From Mycobacterium sp. (GTDB lineage: Bacteria > Actinomycetota > Actinomycetes > Mycobacteriales > Mycobacteriaceae), in the NCBI RefSeq assembly GCF_025933915.1, contig NZ_JAICZA010000008.1, forward strand, positions 1-60,191: a DNA stretch of 60,191 nucleotides, written 5' to 3'. Shown here piece by piece: positions 47,539 through 56,912 of this stretch. Below the pieces are notes generated by a model. That model had not been told where the DNA came from. It searched no databases and saw only the letters and a program-made list of their open reading frames with translations. The position numbers and the translations under genes are program-made. Position 1 is the first letter of the stretch; each line of letters opens with the position of its first letter.

Positions 47539-49014
47539 ATGGATTTCCGTACCTTTGTCCGGATTCTCGGAGCCCACTGGAAACTCGCAGTCACCGCGCT
47601 GCTGGCCTGTACCATCGGCGCCGCGTTCGTGACGGCTCTGCAGACGAAGCACTACCAGTCGTCGGCCACGGTCCTCATCTCATTTTCCGGCGCGACCGAC
47701 CTGAACGAGTTGTACAACGGCACGCAGGCCGCGCAGGAACGGCTGTCGTCGTACGCCCAGATCGCCGGCGGACGTGTCGTGGCCGAGCACGCAATCCGCC
47801 AGCTTCAACTTTCGATGAGGCCCGACGATCTGCTGAGTCAAACCCAGGTGAAGTACACCCCGAAATCGGTGCTCTTCACGATCAGTGTCAGAGACACCGA
47901 TCCGGCGCGTGCCGCCGCACTGGCGGGCGCCATGGCCAATCAGTTCAGCGCGATCCTGCCGACGCTCAGCCCGGCTCAGGGCCCGATCGCTATGCCGGCA
48001 CCGGCAACGCCGGGCGTACGACCCGATACCGGTGAGACGCCCCCGGCGCAGCCTCCGCCGCAGAGCTCGCCGGCGGGAGCGCCGGGGGCGTTGCAGCCAA
48101 ATGGCAAGCCGGTGCCGGGCGCCCATGCGACGGTGGTCGAGCCGCCGCGTGTACCGACGTTTCCGGTTTCCCCAGTACCGATGCGCAACATGTTGATCGG
48201 GTTCATCGCCGGTGTGCTTCTTGCCATCGCGGTCGCGCTGACCCGCGAGGGCGGCGACCGCACCGTCCGCACCCGCGCGAAGCTCGAACAACTCTCGAAT
48301 CTGCCCGTTCTGGCCGAGCTGCCCGGAAAGCGCGGTGGGACTCCACGGTTCGGCACCGACACCGCGTTCGACGATGCCGTGCGAGGCATGCGTGCCCGGT
48401 TGCTGCGGGCGATGGGACCGGATGGCCGCCGGGTGCTGGTGACGGGGCCGTTCGGTGGCGAAGGCACGACGACGACGGCGATGAACCTCGCGCTCGCGCT
48501 TGCCGAGATGGGCGAAGACGCACTGCTTGTCGAAGGCGACAGTCGCCGACATGTGATCGCCGGCCTGCTGCGGGTCGAATCGGGGGAGGGGCTGGCCAGC
48601 GCGCTCGCCAACCCCGACAGCGCCGCCCAGGTGGTGAAGCCGACGCCGATCTCGAAGCTGTTCGTTCTCGCGTCGCGGTCGACTCGGCGCGAGAGTTTGC
48701 CGCCCAGCGCGTATCTGCCGGAAGTGATCGACCGGGTGCTGCAGGGATTGTCGTCACGTTTTGATCGGATCGTGGTCGACGGACCGCCGGTGCTCGCGAC
48801 GGCAGACGCCGGCCTGCTGGCCGGCGCCGTCCAAGCCACGGTGTTGGTGGTCCGGGCCAAACGCACGACCGCCGACGAACTCAAGGACGCGTTGACCGCC
48901 CTGCATGGTGCTGGCGCACACGTCGTCGGCACTGTGCTGACCGATGCCCGCCCGTCGCTGCACATCAGGGCCGCCGACCGCGCCTATCGGTCGAAGGTCA
49001 GCAGGCCGGCGTGA
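47539..49014 (+). CDS. Wzz/Wzc-like chain-length determinant with degenerate tyrosine-kinase domain
   Basis: A 491-residue polysaccharide co-polymerase. A first membrane helix at about 18-35 and a second at about 215-235 flank an extracytoplasmic Wzz domain with a long Pro-rich stretch before the second helix. Residues 260-485 are a BY-kinase/MinD-like domain. The Walker A region reads GPFGGEGTTTTAMN: the lysine expected after GEG is T310. The A' motif is LLVEGDSRR and Walker B IVVDGPPVL. The C-terminus has no tyrosine cluster. ATP-dependent kinase activity is therefore doubtful. ATG 47539 is preceded by GAAAGG; its stop overlaps the next gene (GTGA). Confidence 0.88.
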   Translation: MDFRTFVRILGAHWKLAVTALLACTIGAAFVTALQTKHYQSSATVLISFSGATDLNELYNGTQAAQERLSSYAQIAGGRVVAEHAIRQLQLSMRPDDLLSQTQVKYTPKSVLFTISVRDTDPARAAALAGAMANQFSAILPTLSPAQGPIAMPAPATPGVRPDTGETPPAQPPPQSSPAGAPGALQPNGKPVPGAHATVVEPPRVPTFPVSPVPMRNMLIGFIAGVLLAIAVALTREGGDRTVRTRAKLEQLSNLPVLAELPGKRGGTPRFGTDTAFDDAVRGMRARLLRAMGPDGRRVLVTGPFGGEGTTTTAMNLALALAEMGEDALLVEGDSRRHVIAGLLRVESGEGLASALANPDSAAQVVKPTPISKLFVLASRSTRRESLPPSAYLPEVIDRVLQGLSSRFDRIVVDGPPVLATADAGLLAGAVQATVLVVRAKRTTADELKDALTALHGAGAHVVGTVLTDARPSLHIRAADRAYRSKVSRPA

Positions 49015-50513
49015 TCCCCTACCTTCGGGCACGTCATCGCTTGGCGGTGGACGGGGTCCTGTTGGCGGCGTTCGCGTTCGGGTGCTTCGTGTTCGGCATC
49101 CTCTCGGTGCGTCGAACCACCGAGGGAGTGCTGCTCACCGCCGCGTTGTTCTGCGTGGTCGTGTACTGGGTGAAGCCCGAAGGGATGGTGGGCGTCACGT
49201 TGTTCGGGGCGTTCGCGGCGTTGCCGGAAGGTTTGCACGTCGGCAAAGTCTTTGGCCCGCTGACGATTTATGCGTACCACGTGGCCGCGGTCCTGGCGAT
49301 CTGCTATCTGATCCCATCCGTCAAAACGCGGTTCTCCGATTATCTGCTGCCCGGGATCGTGGTAATGACGGTGCTATGGTCCGCGGCCACCGGGTTCATG
49401 GTCGGACACGCCGCTCTGGTGGTGTTTCGTGAATCGACCACCATGCTCGAAATGGCCCTCGGGTTCGTGTTGGCGATGTTCGTCGTGTACGGCGGTCACG
49501 TCAAATGGTCGATTCGCGTGATGATCGTGATTCTGTGGTTTTCGGCGGGCATGGCAATCCTGAGTTCGCTGTTTGCCATTCGGCTGGCCGGCCGGGCCGA
49601 GAGCCTGGAAGGAACGACGGGCCGCCAAGCCCTCCGCATCATCCTGACCACCCAGACGCCGGCTACCGCCGTGTTGAGCGCGCTGGTCGCCGCCGTGATC
49701 GTCGGCCGGTTCAGGCCCGCTATGTATCTCGCGTTGGGTCCGCCCGCGGCGGTCATCTCGTTGCTGTCCTTCTCGCGCAACACACTGATCTCCATGGGGG
49801 TCGCCGCCGCAGTCGCGTTACTTGGCAGCTTGAGCTGGGTGGCCCTGCGGCGGATGGTCAACGCCGCCGCAGTCGCCGCGGCCACCATCGCGGTGATGGT
49901 TCCAGGTTCGCTGTTCTTGCTGCGCGGCACGGGAACCGGGGCATGGCTCGCGGACCAGTTCATCGCCTTCAACCAGCGGGTGCTCGGCGGGGTGTCGTCA
50001 AGCGCGCTCGCCGTGGACGATTCGGCGCAGGAACGACTGCGGGAAATCAACCTACTCAAGGAGACCATCGCCCAAGCCCCGGTGTTCGGCCATGGCCTGG
50101 GGTATGTCTATCAGCCGCCGACCGGGGATGACGAGTTCCATCTGTACTTGTATCCCGCCTACTCCCACAACTTCTACCTGTGGTGGCTGGCCAAGGCCGG
50201 GGTGGTGGGCATGGCGGCGTTCGCACTGTTCGCGCTCACGCCGGTGCTCCTGGCGCTGCGCTGCGCGTCCTCGTCGGCGAAAATCAGTGCGGCGGTCGCC
50301 GCGGGCCTGCTGGCGATATCCGCCGTGTGGCCATTGCCGGAGATGCCGGTGGACGCCCTGGGGTTGGGTATCGCGCTGGGGACGGCGATGGGGTACGCCG
50401 GTTTGCGCCGCCGGGGCGCGGAGGGCAGCCAGCCCGAGGACGACGGCGCGCCGGTGCCGACCGCTACGCCCGGCCCGACTCTCGCCGATGCCGGTGTGGC
50501 CGCTTCCAGCTAG
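49011..50513 (+). CDS. O-antigen ligase/polymerase-like polytopic membrane protein
   Basis: A 500-residue integral membrane protein with about ten hydrophobic segments. A large extracytoplasmic loop contains QERLREINLLKETIAQAPVFGHGLGY and, further on, YSHNFYLWWLAKAG, the pattern of the Wzy_C/O-antigen ligase family (given here as separate short motifs: QERLREINLL, PVFGHGLGY, SHNFYLWWLAKAG). Such proteins polymerise or ligate polyprenol-linked oligosaccharides. It is coupled to the Wzz-like gene by a four-base overlap, which supports a polymerase/chain-length pair. No flippase gene was found in the window. The C-terminal 45 residues are acidic and Pro/Ala rich. Confidence 0.88.
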   Translation: MIPYLRARHRLAVDGVLLAAFAFGCFVFGILSVRRTTEGVLLTAALFCVVVYWVKPEGMVGVTLFGAFAALPEGLHVGKVFGPLTIYAYHVAAVLAICYLIPSVKTRFSDYLLPGIVVMTVLWSAATGFMVGHAALVVFRESTTMLEMALGFVLAMFVVYGGHVKWSIRVMIVILWFSAGMAILSSLFAIRLAGRAESLEGTTGRQALRIILTTQTPATAVLSALVAAVIVGRFRPAMYLALGPPAAVISLLSFSRNTLISMGVAAAVALLGSLSWVALRRMVNAAAVAAATIAVMVPGSLFLLRGTGTGAWLADQFIAFNQRVLGGVSSSALAVDDSAQERLREINLLKETIAQAPVFGHGLGYVYQPPTGDDEFHLYLYPAYSHNFYLWWLAKAGVVGMAAFALFALTPVLLALRCASSSAKISAAVAAGLLAISAVWPLPEMPVDALGLGIALGTAMGYAGLRRRGAEGSQPEDDGAPVPTATPGPTLADAGVAASS

Positions 50514-50519
50514 GCGAGT

Positions 50520-51542
50520 GTGGCTGAAATGATCGCGGTGACACATGTGGGACCCGACATGTACAGCGTCGGCGGCACGCAGTCCGTGATTCGGGTGATA
50601 CACGACAACAACATTGGCGCCGACGATATCCGAGTCCTCTCGACGTGGAACGGGTACCGACACCTCAAGAACCTCCTTCTCACGGTGCGCGCGGGGCTTG
50701 CGCTGGGGCGGACCTCTCGCCCGAGGATCGCGCACTTCCACATCTCAAACGGTGGAGCGTGGTTGCGCGAAGGGACGCTGCTCCGAGTGGCCAGCGCCCG
50801 GGGCTTGCGGGTGATCGTCACGCTCCACGGTCCCGACTTTCCCGAGTTCGCCAGGTCGCGACCCCGCTTCGTGGCTGCCACGTTGAAGCGCGCCGACCAT
50901 GTCATCGTGTTGTCGGAGGAGGCGCGCGCCGCGCTCGCCGCAGTGGCGCCCACGGCGCGTACCGCCGTCGTGGCGAATCCGGTCGCGATCGATAGCGACG
51001 CGCCCGGGGCGGGTTCGACACCGCCGGTGGTGCTTTTCGCGGGCGCCGTCGGTCGCCGCAAAGGTGTCGACCGGCTGGTCGCGGCGTGGCGACTGCTCCT
51101 TGCCGAGGGGATCGAGGGATGTTGCCGAATCGTCGGTCCGATCGACGACTATGTTCCGCCGCCAACGGAGCGGCTAAGTGTCGAAGGTCCGGTGCACCCG
51201 GATGAGATCCGAGAATTACTCCGGTCGGTTCGAATGGTTGCACTGCCGTCGTCCGCCGAGGGAATGCCGATGATCCTGACCGAGGCCCTCGCCGGCGCGC
51301 GGCCGTTTGTGGCAACTCCCGTCGGCGGTACGGCGGCGATCGCGCCGGACCCGAGCATGCTTGTTCCCGTTGATGACGTGCCCGCACTGGCGGCGGCCAT
51401 CGGCAGATACCTGCGCGACCCGGACCTGGCCGAGCGTGACGGGTGGCGGGGTCAGGAACACATCGCGACCACCCGAAGTCCCCGAGTCATCGATGCGCAG
51501 CTGCGGCAGATCTACGAAGGGTCCGGCATTGCGGCGCGTTGA
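50520..51542 (+). CDS. Glycosyltransferase family 4
   Basis: A 340-residue GT-B retaining glycosyltransferase. The N-terminal domain has VGGTQSVIRVIHDN and FHISNGG; the C-terminal donor domain has VVLFAGAVGRRKGVDRLVAAW, ALPSSAEGMPMILTEALAGA and VATPVGG, with the GT4 nucleotide-sugar Glu motif in SAEGMPMILTEA. GTG 50520 lies six bases after the polymerase stop; ATG 50529 is also possible. It overlaps the following aldo-keto reductase gene by 14 bases, so the operon continues. Confidence 0.9.
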   Translation: MAEMIAVTHVGPDMYSVGGTQSVIRVIHDNNIGADDIRVLSTWNGYRHLKNLLLTVRAGLALGRTSRPRIAHFHISNGGAWLREGTLLRVASARGLRVIVTLHGPDFPEFARSRPRFVAATLKRADHVIVLSEEARAALAAVAPTARTAVVANPVAIDSDAPGAGSTPPVVLFAGAVGRRKGVDRLVAAWRLLLAEGIEGCCRIVGPIDDYVPPPTERLSVEGPVHPDEIRELLRSVRMVALPSSAEGMPMILTEALAGARPFVATPVGGTAAIAPDPSMLVPVDDVPALAAAIGRYLRDPDLAERDGWRGQEHIATTRSPRVIDAQLRQIYEGSGIAAR

Positions 51543-52485
51543 ACTCAAGGGCCCGCAATTGTCGGTGAGCGCAATGGGTTTCGGATGCGGCAGTCTGATG
51601 CAGTCGCCGTTCCGGAGGGAACGCATGGCTGTGCTCGCCGGCGCGCTGGACAGTGGCATCACCCACTTCGACACGGCCCGGATGTACGGCCTGGGCAGGG
51701 GGGAGGCGGAGCTGGGCGCGTTCTTACGCACCATCGAGCGCGACACCGTGACCATTGCCACCAAGTTCGGTATCGACGTCGGCGACACGGCCCGGCGCCT
51801 CGGCCGGTTTCAGGGTCCGGCACGCGCATTGCTGAAAAGAGCGCCCGCGCTGCGCCGCATCGTCAAGCGGCAGCAGGCGCCGTCGGCGATCGGCCGAGTG
51901 TACGACGCGGGGATCGCGGCGCGTAGCCTCGATGCGAGTCTCGCGGCGCTCGGCGTCGACTACGTTGACATCCTGTTCGTCCACGCCCCAAGGCCTCAGG
52001 ACACGGTGGCGGCCGATGAACTCCGCGAATTCTTCGAAAGCGCCCGCCGGCAGGGCAAAATTCGCGCCTGGGGTGTCTCGCAGGATGAGGGGCTCGAGTC
52101 GGATTTTGCCGGGGCTTTCGCGCCCGAGGGCATAAGCCAGCTTCGCAGCGACGTGCTCAATCCTTCGCCGCGCCCTGCCGATCTCGCGTTCGGCGTACTC
52201 GATCGGCCGTATCGCAAGCTCGCAAGCGCGCTGCATGCGGACCCTGCGATGGCGAGGCGGTGGCGCGAAACCATGCAGACCGATCCGCTTGCCCCAGGGG
52301 CGCTCTCCAAGCTGATCCTCGCGTCGTCTGCGGCTGTAATGGGTTGTAGCGCAATACTTTACAGTTCGACCAGGCCGCATCGGGTCGCCGAGGCCGCGTC
52401 CGCCATCTCGTCCCCCCCGGACGCGGAGACCGTGACGCGGTTCCTTGCGCTCGTCGCGGAGTTTCGACACGGTGGCGTCGCGTGA
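51529..52485 (+). CDS. Aldo-keto reductase
   Basis: A 318-residue (beta/alpha)8 oxidoreductase with the full AKR tetrad: D48 (THFDTARMYG), Y53, K79 (TIATKFG) and H152 (LFVHAPR). It would interconvert a carbonyl and an alcohol on a sugar or sugar-derived intermediate with NAD(P)H. The TTG at 51529 is chosen because AAGGG lies seven bases upstream and it preserves the first barrel strand; it starts inside the glycosyltransferase gene. The stop overlaps the GMC oxidoreductase as GTGA. Confidence 0.85.
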   Translation: MRRVELKGPQLSVSAMGFGCGSLMQSPFRRERMAVLAGALDSGITHFDTARMYGLGRGEAELGAFLRTIERDTVTIATKFGIDVGDTARRLGRFQGPARALLKRAPALRRIVKRQQAPSAIGRVYDAGIAARSLDASLAALGVDYVDILFVHAPRPQDTVAADELREFFESARRQGKIRAWGVSQDEGLESDFAGAFAPEGISQLRSDVLNPSPRPADLAFGVLDRPYRKLASALHADPAMARRWRETMQTDPLAPGALSKLILASSAAVMGCSAILYSSTRPHRVAEAASAISSPPDAETVTRFLALVAEFRHGGVA

Positions 52486-54173
52486 TCAGGGGCGTGAAAG
52501 ACTTTGCCCCCGGCATGACGATCGAGACGGATGTAGCGATCGTCGGAGCCGGCCCGATCGGCATCGCGACGGCGCTGGAACTCGCAGGATCGGGTGTGCA
52601 CGTGGTCCTCATCGAAAGCGGGCTTGAGCGCAACGACCGTTCAGCCCAACAGCTTTCGATGTTCGATTCGCGGCAGGACGACTACTTCCATTCGCGTAGC
52701 GAGCTAACGGTCCGCCGACAGGTCGGAGGAACCTCCGCGCTCTGGGGGGGACGCTGTGTCAGCTTCGACCACATCGATTTCGAGGACCGACCCATTACCG
52801 CGCAGGCACCGTGGCCGATCGGGTACGACGACGTCGAGCCGTATCTCCAGCGGGCCTGCGACTGGGCGGTGTGCGGCCAGGCGGCGTTCAATGCCCGCGC
52901 TATCCCCGAAATTGCGCATCGCGACATGATCGCGGGGCTCCCGGACGGCGACGTCCGCACGACAGATCTCGAGCGCTGGGCCCTGCCCACGCGTTTCGGG
53001 CACGAGTACCGGACGGCGTTGCGGAACGCTTCCCGTCTCACGGTGTGGACCGGCCTCACCTGCACCGAAATCGTGACGACAGCGGCCGGTGACTCCGTCG
53101 AACACTTGGTGGTCAAGACGCTGAATGGTCGGCAGGGGAGAGTAGTCGCGACGGACTACCTCATCGCGACGGGTGGTTTGGAGGCCACCCGCCTGCTGCT
53201 GGCCTCCGACCGTCATCACCCCGGGGGCCTGGGGAATGCGGGCGGGCACCTGGGGCGCTGGTACATGGCTCATGTCGAGGGCCGGGTCGCGCGCGTGCAA
53301 TTCACCACCGACCAGATCATGTACGGCTACGAACGGGACAACGACGGCGTGTATGTTCGCCGTCGCTTCACCTTCGATCCCCGCCTGCTACGTGAAGCCG
53401 GAATGCCTAATGCCGCAGTCTGGTTGGTGAATCCGCCGATCAGCGACCCGAATCACGGGAGTGGGATCCTGTCCGGGGTTTACCTGACTCTGATTTCACC
53501 GATCGGCCGTTTCCTGCTGGCGGGGGCGATCCGGGAGGCGCATACGAAGACAGGCGGCTCGGCGCAGGTCTTGGCGCACCTGCGCAATATTGTGCGCGAC
53601 GCGTTCGGTTCGATCCGGTTCGCGATCGCGTTCAGCTACGCACGCTTCCTCCGCAGGGGCCGCAAGGCGCCAGGGTTTTTCGTGCAGAGCGCTGACCATC
53701 GATACCTGCTCCAGTACCACGGCGAGCATCTTCCGCACTGGGAAAGTCGGATCGAGCTGACCGACGAACGGGATGCCTTGGGCATGAGGCGGATTCGCAC
53801 CCATATGCACTTCTCCGACGCCGACTACCGAAGCGTGCGCACGGCTATCGTCGCGATCGACGTGCATCTTCGTCGTCACGGTGTGGGGCGCGTGGAGTGG
53901 CTGACCGATGATGTCGAGGGCTCGGTCCGTGCATACATGGCGAAGCGGACCGGTTTCCACCAGGCGGGCACCACCCGGATGTCGAGCTCACCCGAAGGCG
54001 GCGTCGTGGATCCGCACCTGCAGGTCCACGGGGTGCGACGGCTGTACGTCGTGAGCACATCCGTATTGCCGACTTCGAGCCAGGCCAACCCGACGCTTCT
54101 CGGCATGGCGTTGGGCGTCCGGCTGGCCGAGCGCCTGATACGCGCTCGAACAGCGTGCCCGCCAACGGATTAG
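52482..54173 (+). CDS. GMC-type FAD-dependent oxidoreductase
   Basis: A 563-residue glucose-methanol-choline family flavoprotein. The FAD motif is VAIVGAGPIGIATALELA (res. 18-35) with GGTSALWGGRC following, and the C-terminal active-site region is FHQAGTTRM, YVVSTSVLPTSSQANPTL. Such enzymes oxidise alcohol groups of sugars or sterols; in this operon a sugar or cyclitol substrate is more likely. GTG 52482 overlaps the aldo-keto reductase stop by four bases. It converges with the next gene, ending 20 bases before that gene's stop. Confidence 0.9.
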   Translation: MIRGVKDFAPGMTIETDVAIVGAGPIGIATALELAGSGVHVVLIESGLERNDRSAQQLSMFDSRQDDYFHSRSELTVRRQVGGTSALWGGRCVSFDHIDFEDRPITAQAPWPIGYDDVEPYLQRACDWAVCGQAAFNARAIPEIAHRDMIAGLPDGDVRTTDLERWALPTRFGHEYRTALRNASRLTVWTGLTCTEIVTTAAGDSVEHLVVKTLNGRQGRVVATDYLIATGGLEATRLLLASDRHHPGGLGNAGGHLGRWYMAHVEGRVARVQFTTDQIMYGYERDNDGVYVRRRFTFDPRLLREAGMPNAAVWLVNPPISDPNHGSGILSGVYLTLISPIGRFLLAGAIREAHTKTGGSAQVLAHLRNIVRDAFGSIRFAIAFSYARFLRRGRKAPGFFVQSADHRYLLQYHGEHLPHWESRIELTDERDALGMRRIRTHMHFSDADYRSVRTAIVAIDVHLRRHGVGRVEWLTDDVEGSVRAYMAKRTGFHQAGTTRMSSSPEGGVVDPHLQVHGVRRLYVVSTSVLPTSSQANPTLLGMALGVRLAERLIRARTACPPTD

Positions 54174-54193
54174 CGATAGGCCGGGACTGGGAA

Positions 54194-55063
54194 TCACGTC
54201 GGCGCTCGCCAGAGTTCGTCGATCAGGGACTTGGTCTCCCGAATGTTGGCCCGGCTGGACGCACCGAAGACGATCGAATGGATCTGCGGTTGCCTGCAGA
54301 CGTAATCGATCGCCTCGCGCGGCGGGATCGCACCCGAGGCGAGGACCGACATCGCAATCAACCGGCAGCGGCGCTCGCGGATTGTCTTCTCGTAAAGCTC
54401 GATGCCCCCGCACATCCGGAAGCCAATCTTGTTGAAATTCGCGCACACGATGGGATTTTCGATACCCTGTCGGTCGAGCGCGTCGAGCAGGCGTGGGAGG
54501 TTCATCGTGATGAAGCCCGGTTCGGCACCGTACTTGAGCTTCACGTGGTCGGAGAAATACCGGAAGCCCTCGCCCATCCCGAGCCCGAGGAGCAGGTCGG
54601 TGACGACGTTCTGAATGAAGATGACGGGCGTGGACAGCCCGGCGAACATCTTCATCTCGGCGTCGACCAACAGCTGCATGATCGGCTCGATGTCCTTGCC
54701 GGCGAGGGCGACCCCGCCCTTGAACATCGACCTGACGGCGCCGTCGTCGGGCAGGAACTTTCGGAGCGCCTCGACCATCCCGAACTCGGTCACAGCATTC
54801 GCATACTTGTGCGCGTACGGCATGCACGGATAAAAGACGTAGTCGGGGTAGTGAGCCTCGTTGGCGCGGAAATGATCGCAGATTTCGCCGACCCGATCGT
54901 GCGTCGTGCAGACGAACGTGCGGATGCCTTCCTGGTACGCGACGTCGAGCGTCGCCAGCACGGGCGGCAGGTGCTGAAACCGTATCGCCTGTGCGCGCGC
55001 CTTCTCCTCGGACATGTGGTTGACGCCGAAGAATTGGTTGTCGCCGAAAAGCACACGGTCCAT
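54194..55063 (-). CDS. Uncharacterised aldo-keto-reductase-like TIM-barrel protein
   Basis: A 289-residue protein I cannot assign to a characterised family. The first strand MDRVLFGDNQFFGVNH and the C-terminal HSIVFGASSRANIRETK resemble the two ends of an aldo-keto reductase barrel, but the Tyr/Lys/His tetrad is not recognisable. The core contains a repeated pattern of barrel strands (TFVCTTHDRVG, FGMVEALRKF, IVCANFNKIG). It is coupled to the Gfo/Idh/MocA gene upstream (start codon within five bases of its stop; a GTG at 55069 would overlap it as GTGA). It probably acts on the same sugar intermediate. Confidence 0.75.
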   Translation of the reverse strand: MDRVLFGDNQFFGVNHMSEEKARAQAIRFQHLPPVLATLDVAYQEGIRTFVCTTHDRVGEICDHFRANEAHYPDYVFYPCMPYAHKYANAVTEFGMVEALRKFLPDDGAVRSMFKGGVALAGKDIEPIMQLLVDAEMKMFAGLSTPVIFIQNVVTDLLLGLGMGEGFRYFSDHVKLKYGAEPGFITMNLPRLLDALDRQGIENPIVCANFNKIGFRMCGGIELYEKTIRERRCRLIAMSVLASGAIPPREAIDYVCRQPQIHSIVFGASSRANIRETKSLIDELWRAPT

Positions 55064-55065
55064 GG

Positions 55066-56184
55066 TCACGACGCCCTCGAGGATGCGAGTTTCTTGATGC
55101 GCGCGACGATCTCGCGCCGGAGCGAGCCGCGCGGGGAGCCGTTCGCGGCCGGCGGCGGTGCGGGGCGTGCGGCGAACGTGGCACCGGTAATCATGTCGAC
55201 CACACGATCGACGTCGAGTGCCGAGCGGAATGTGTTCTCGCCGTCGACGCGGTTGTCTTTGACGCTCTGGGCGAAATAGTCGATCTGCGCCGAATATTCC
55301 TCGCCGCGAAGGTAATACCAGACCTCGTCGGTGAGATCGGTCGTGTAGCGGATCGTCCAGCCGGCCCCTAACTCGGGGAGCCCGGGGTGTGTCTCCCGGA
55401 GATAGATTTGGCATTCCTGCCGATCGGCGACGACACGGCCGTTGGTTCCCCACACCGAGACCTTGGTCGACATCTTGCGGAAGCTCTCGTCGCTCCAGTT
55501 CACGCACAACTGGCCGCTCGCGCCGCCGGCATAGTGCATCGTGCAGTAGACCTCGTCGTCGACGTCGCGCGAGAAGACGCTATGGCGGACGATGCCGTCA
55601 ACCGACTGGGGCATGCCGGCGACGAAGTTCATCAAATCGATGGCGTGGCAGGCGTAGTCGTAGAGGGCGCCGCCGCCTTCGGCCTTCACGCCGCGCCAGG
55701 TGCTTCCCTTCTGGCGGAGGACGACGGGGCCGTATGCCTCGGCGCGCACGTGGTGTACCCGCCCGAGCGCGCCCGTCGCGGCGATCCTTGCCGCCTCCTG
55801 GAAGGCGCCGATGAAGCGGCAGTGGTAGCCGACCTGCGTGACGAGCCGATTGCTCTCAGCCAAGGCCACCAGGCGCTCGCCATCCCGGACATCGAGGACG
55901 AACGGCTTCTCGCAGAAGACATGTGTCCCTCGCGCAAGGGCCTTTTCGACCATCGACGCGTGCAGCCTCGACGGGACGGCGACGACGACCGCTTCGGCGC
56001 GGGTTTCCGCCAGCATCCGATCGAAGTCGTCGTAGCACGGAAGGCCGGTGTACTTGGCGAGGATGTCGCGCACATAACCGGCCGAATCGCAGATACCGAC
56101 CACGTCGAGATCCGGGTGCGTACGAAGGATCGCAAGGTGCGACAACCCCATCTTGCCCAGGCCCACGATCGCCGTTCGAATCAT
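55066..56184 (-). CDS. Gfo/Idh/MocA-family sugar oxidoreductase
   Basis: A 372-residue NAD(P)-dependent oxidoreductase. The Rossmann motif is IVGLGKMGLSH (residues 6-16), the family EKP motif is at 92-94 (VFCEKPF), and GGGALYDYACHAIDLMNF supplies the active-site Asp/His region. Members oxidise, reduce or epimerise sugars and inositols. It is divergent from the PssD-like gene and transcribed with the TIM-barrel protein downstream. Together with the GMC and aldo-keto reductase genes it suggests synthesis of an unusual keto, deoxy or epimerised sugar. Confidence 0.92.
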   Translation of the reverse strand: MIRTAIVGLGKMGLSHLAILRTHPDLDVVGICDSAGYVRDILAKYTGLPCYDDFDRMLAETRAEAVVVAVPSRLHASMVEKALARGTHVFCEKPFVLDVRDGERLVALAESNRLVTQVGYHCRFIGAFQEAARIAATGALGRVHHVRAEAYGPVVLRQKGSTWRGVKAEGGGALYDYACHAIDLMNFVAGMPQSVDGIVRHSVFSRDVDDEVYCTMHYAGGASGQLCVNWSDESFRKMSTKVSVWGTNGRVVADRQECQIYLRETHPGLPELGAGWTIRYTTDLTDEVWYYLRGEEYSAQIDYFAQSVKDNRVDGENTFRSALDVDRVVDMITGATFAARPAPPPAANGSPRGSLRREIVARIKKLASSRAS

Positions 56185-56413
56185 CGGCGACGCCCCTCAC
56201 TTTCGACTCCCGCGGCCGCGACGTGTACAGCTTTGTGGTCCAGCCAGATGGCAGGAAGAATTCCCGACATACGGGCGCCCCTGCTTTTGTCCGCAGTATT
56301 CAGATCGCCTGCTTTCGAGGCGCTCCACTCGACGATGAGGACGTTAGCATCGGTCGGTTGATGATTCCGGCAATCTCGTCAATCGGTTCGTGGGAGTCTA
56401 GAACTCTCTTTGC

Positions 56414-56431
56414 GCGGCCGGCCTTGGCCGC
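56414..56431. other. Hairpin in leader of PssD-like gene
   Basis: GCGGCC, six-base loop, GGCCGC, 26 bases before the PssD-like start. It may attenuate transcription or translation of the pair; no further structure was recognised in the 272-base divergent region 56185-56456. Confidence 0.3.
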
Positions 56432-56456
56432 GAGCGCCTTTGGGGTGAGGAGAGAA

Positions 56457-56912
56457 ATGGGTCGCTTGCTCCTGATCGCGTCCTCCGGCGGGCACATCTA
56501 CGAGATGTTTTGTCTGCGGGAGTTTTGGCAGGACAAGGATCGGTTTTGGGTGAGTTTCGGGACCGCTGACGCCCGTTACCTGCTGCGTGACGAGCAAGAG
56601 GTGTACTGGGCGGCTCACCCAACCGTTCGCAATGTCCCCAATCTAATGCGCAACCTCGTGCTGGCGCTGCGGCTGTTGATACGGCACCGGCCCGCGATGA
56701 TTTTGACCACCGGTTCGGGCGTGGCCGCCCCGTTTCTCTGGCTGGCGTGGCTGCTGCGGATTCCCACCGTCTTCGTGGAGTCCATCACCCGCATCACCGA
56801 GCTTTCGCTCACCGCTCGGATGGTGAAGCCGTTTGCGTCCTCCTTTCTGGTGCAATGGCCGGAGTTGGCCGACCGGATATCCCGCAGCGAATATCACGGG
56901 AGGATCGTGTGA
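56457..56912 (+). CDS. PssD/Alg14-like glycosyltransferase membrane subunit
   Basis: A 151-residue protein matching the N-terminal, acceptor-binding half of a GT-B enzyme. It begins LLLIASSGGHIYEM, the Alg14/PssD signature, and contains AMILTTGSGVAAPFLWLAWL, a likely membrane-associated segment. In bacteria PssD pairs with PssE, as in rhizobial exopolysaccharide glucuronosyltransferases. ATG 56457 has GAGGAGAG immediately upstream. The stop overlaps the start of the catalytic subunit by four bases (GTGA). Confidence 0.9.
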   Translation: MGRLLLIASSGGHIYEMFCLREFWQDKDRFWVSFGTADARYLLRDEQEVYWAAHPTVRNVPNLMRNLVLALRLLIRHRPAMILTTGSGVAAPFLWLAWLLRIPTVFVESITRITELSLTARMVKPFASSFLVQWPELADRISRSEYHGRIV

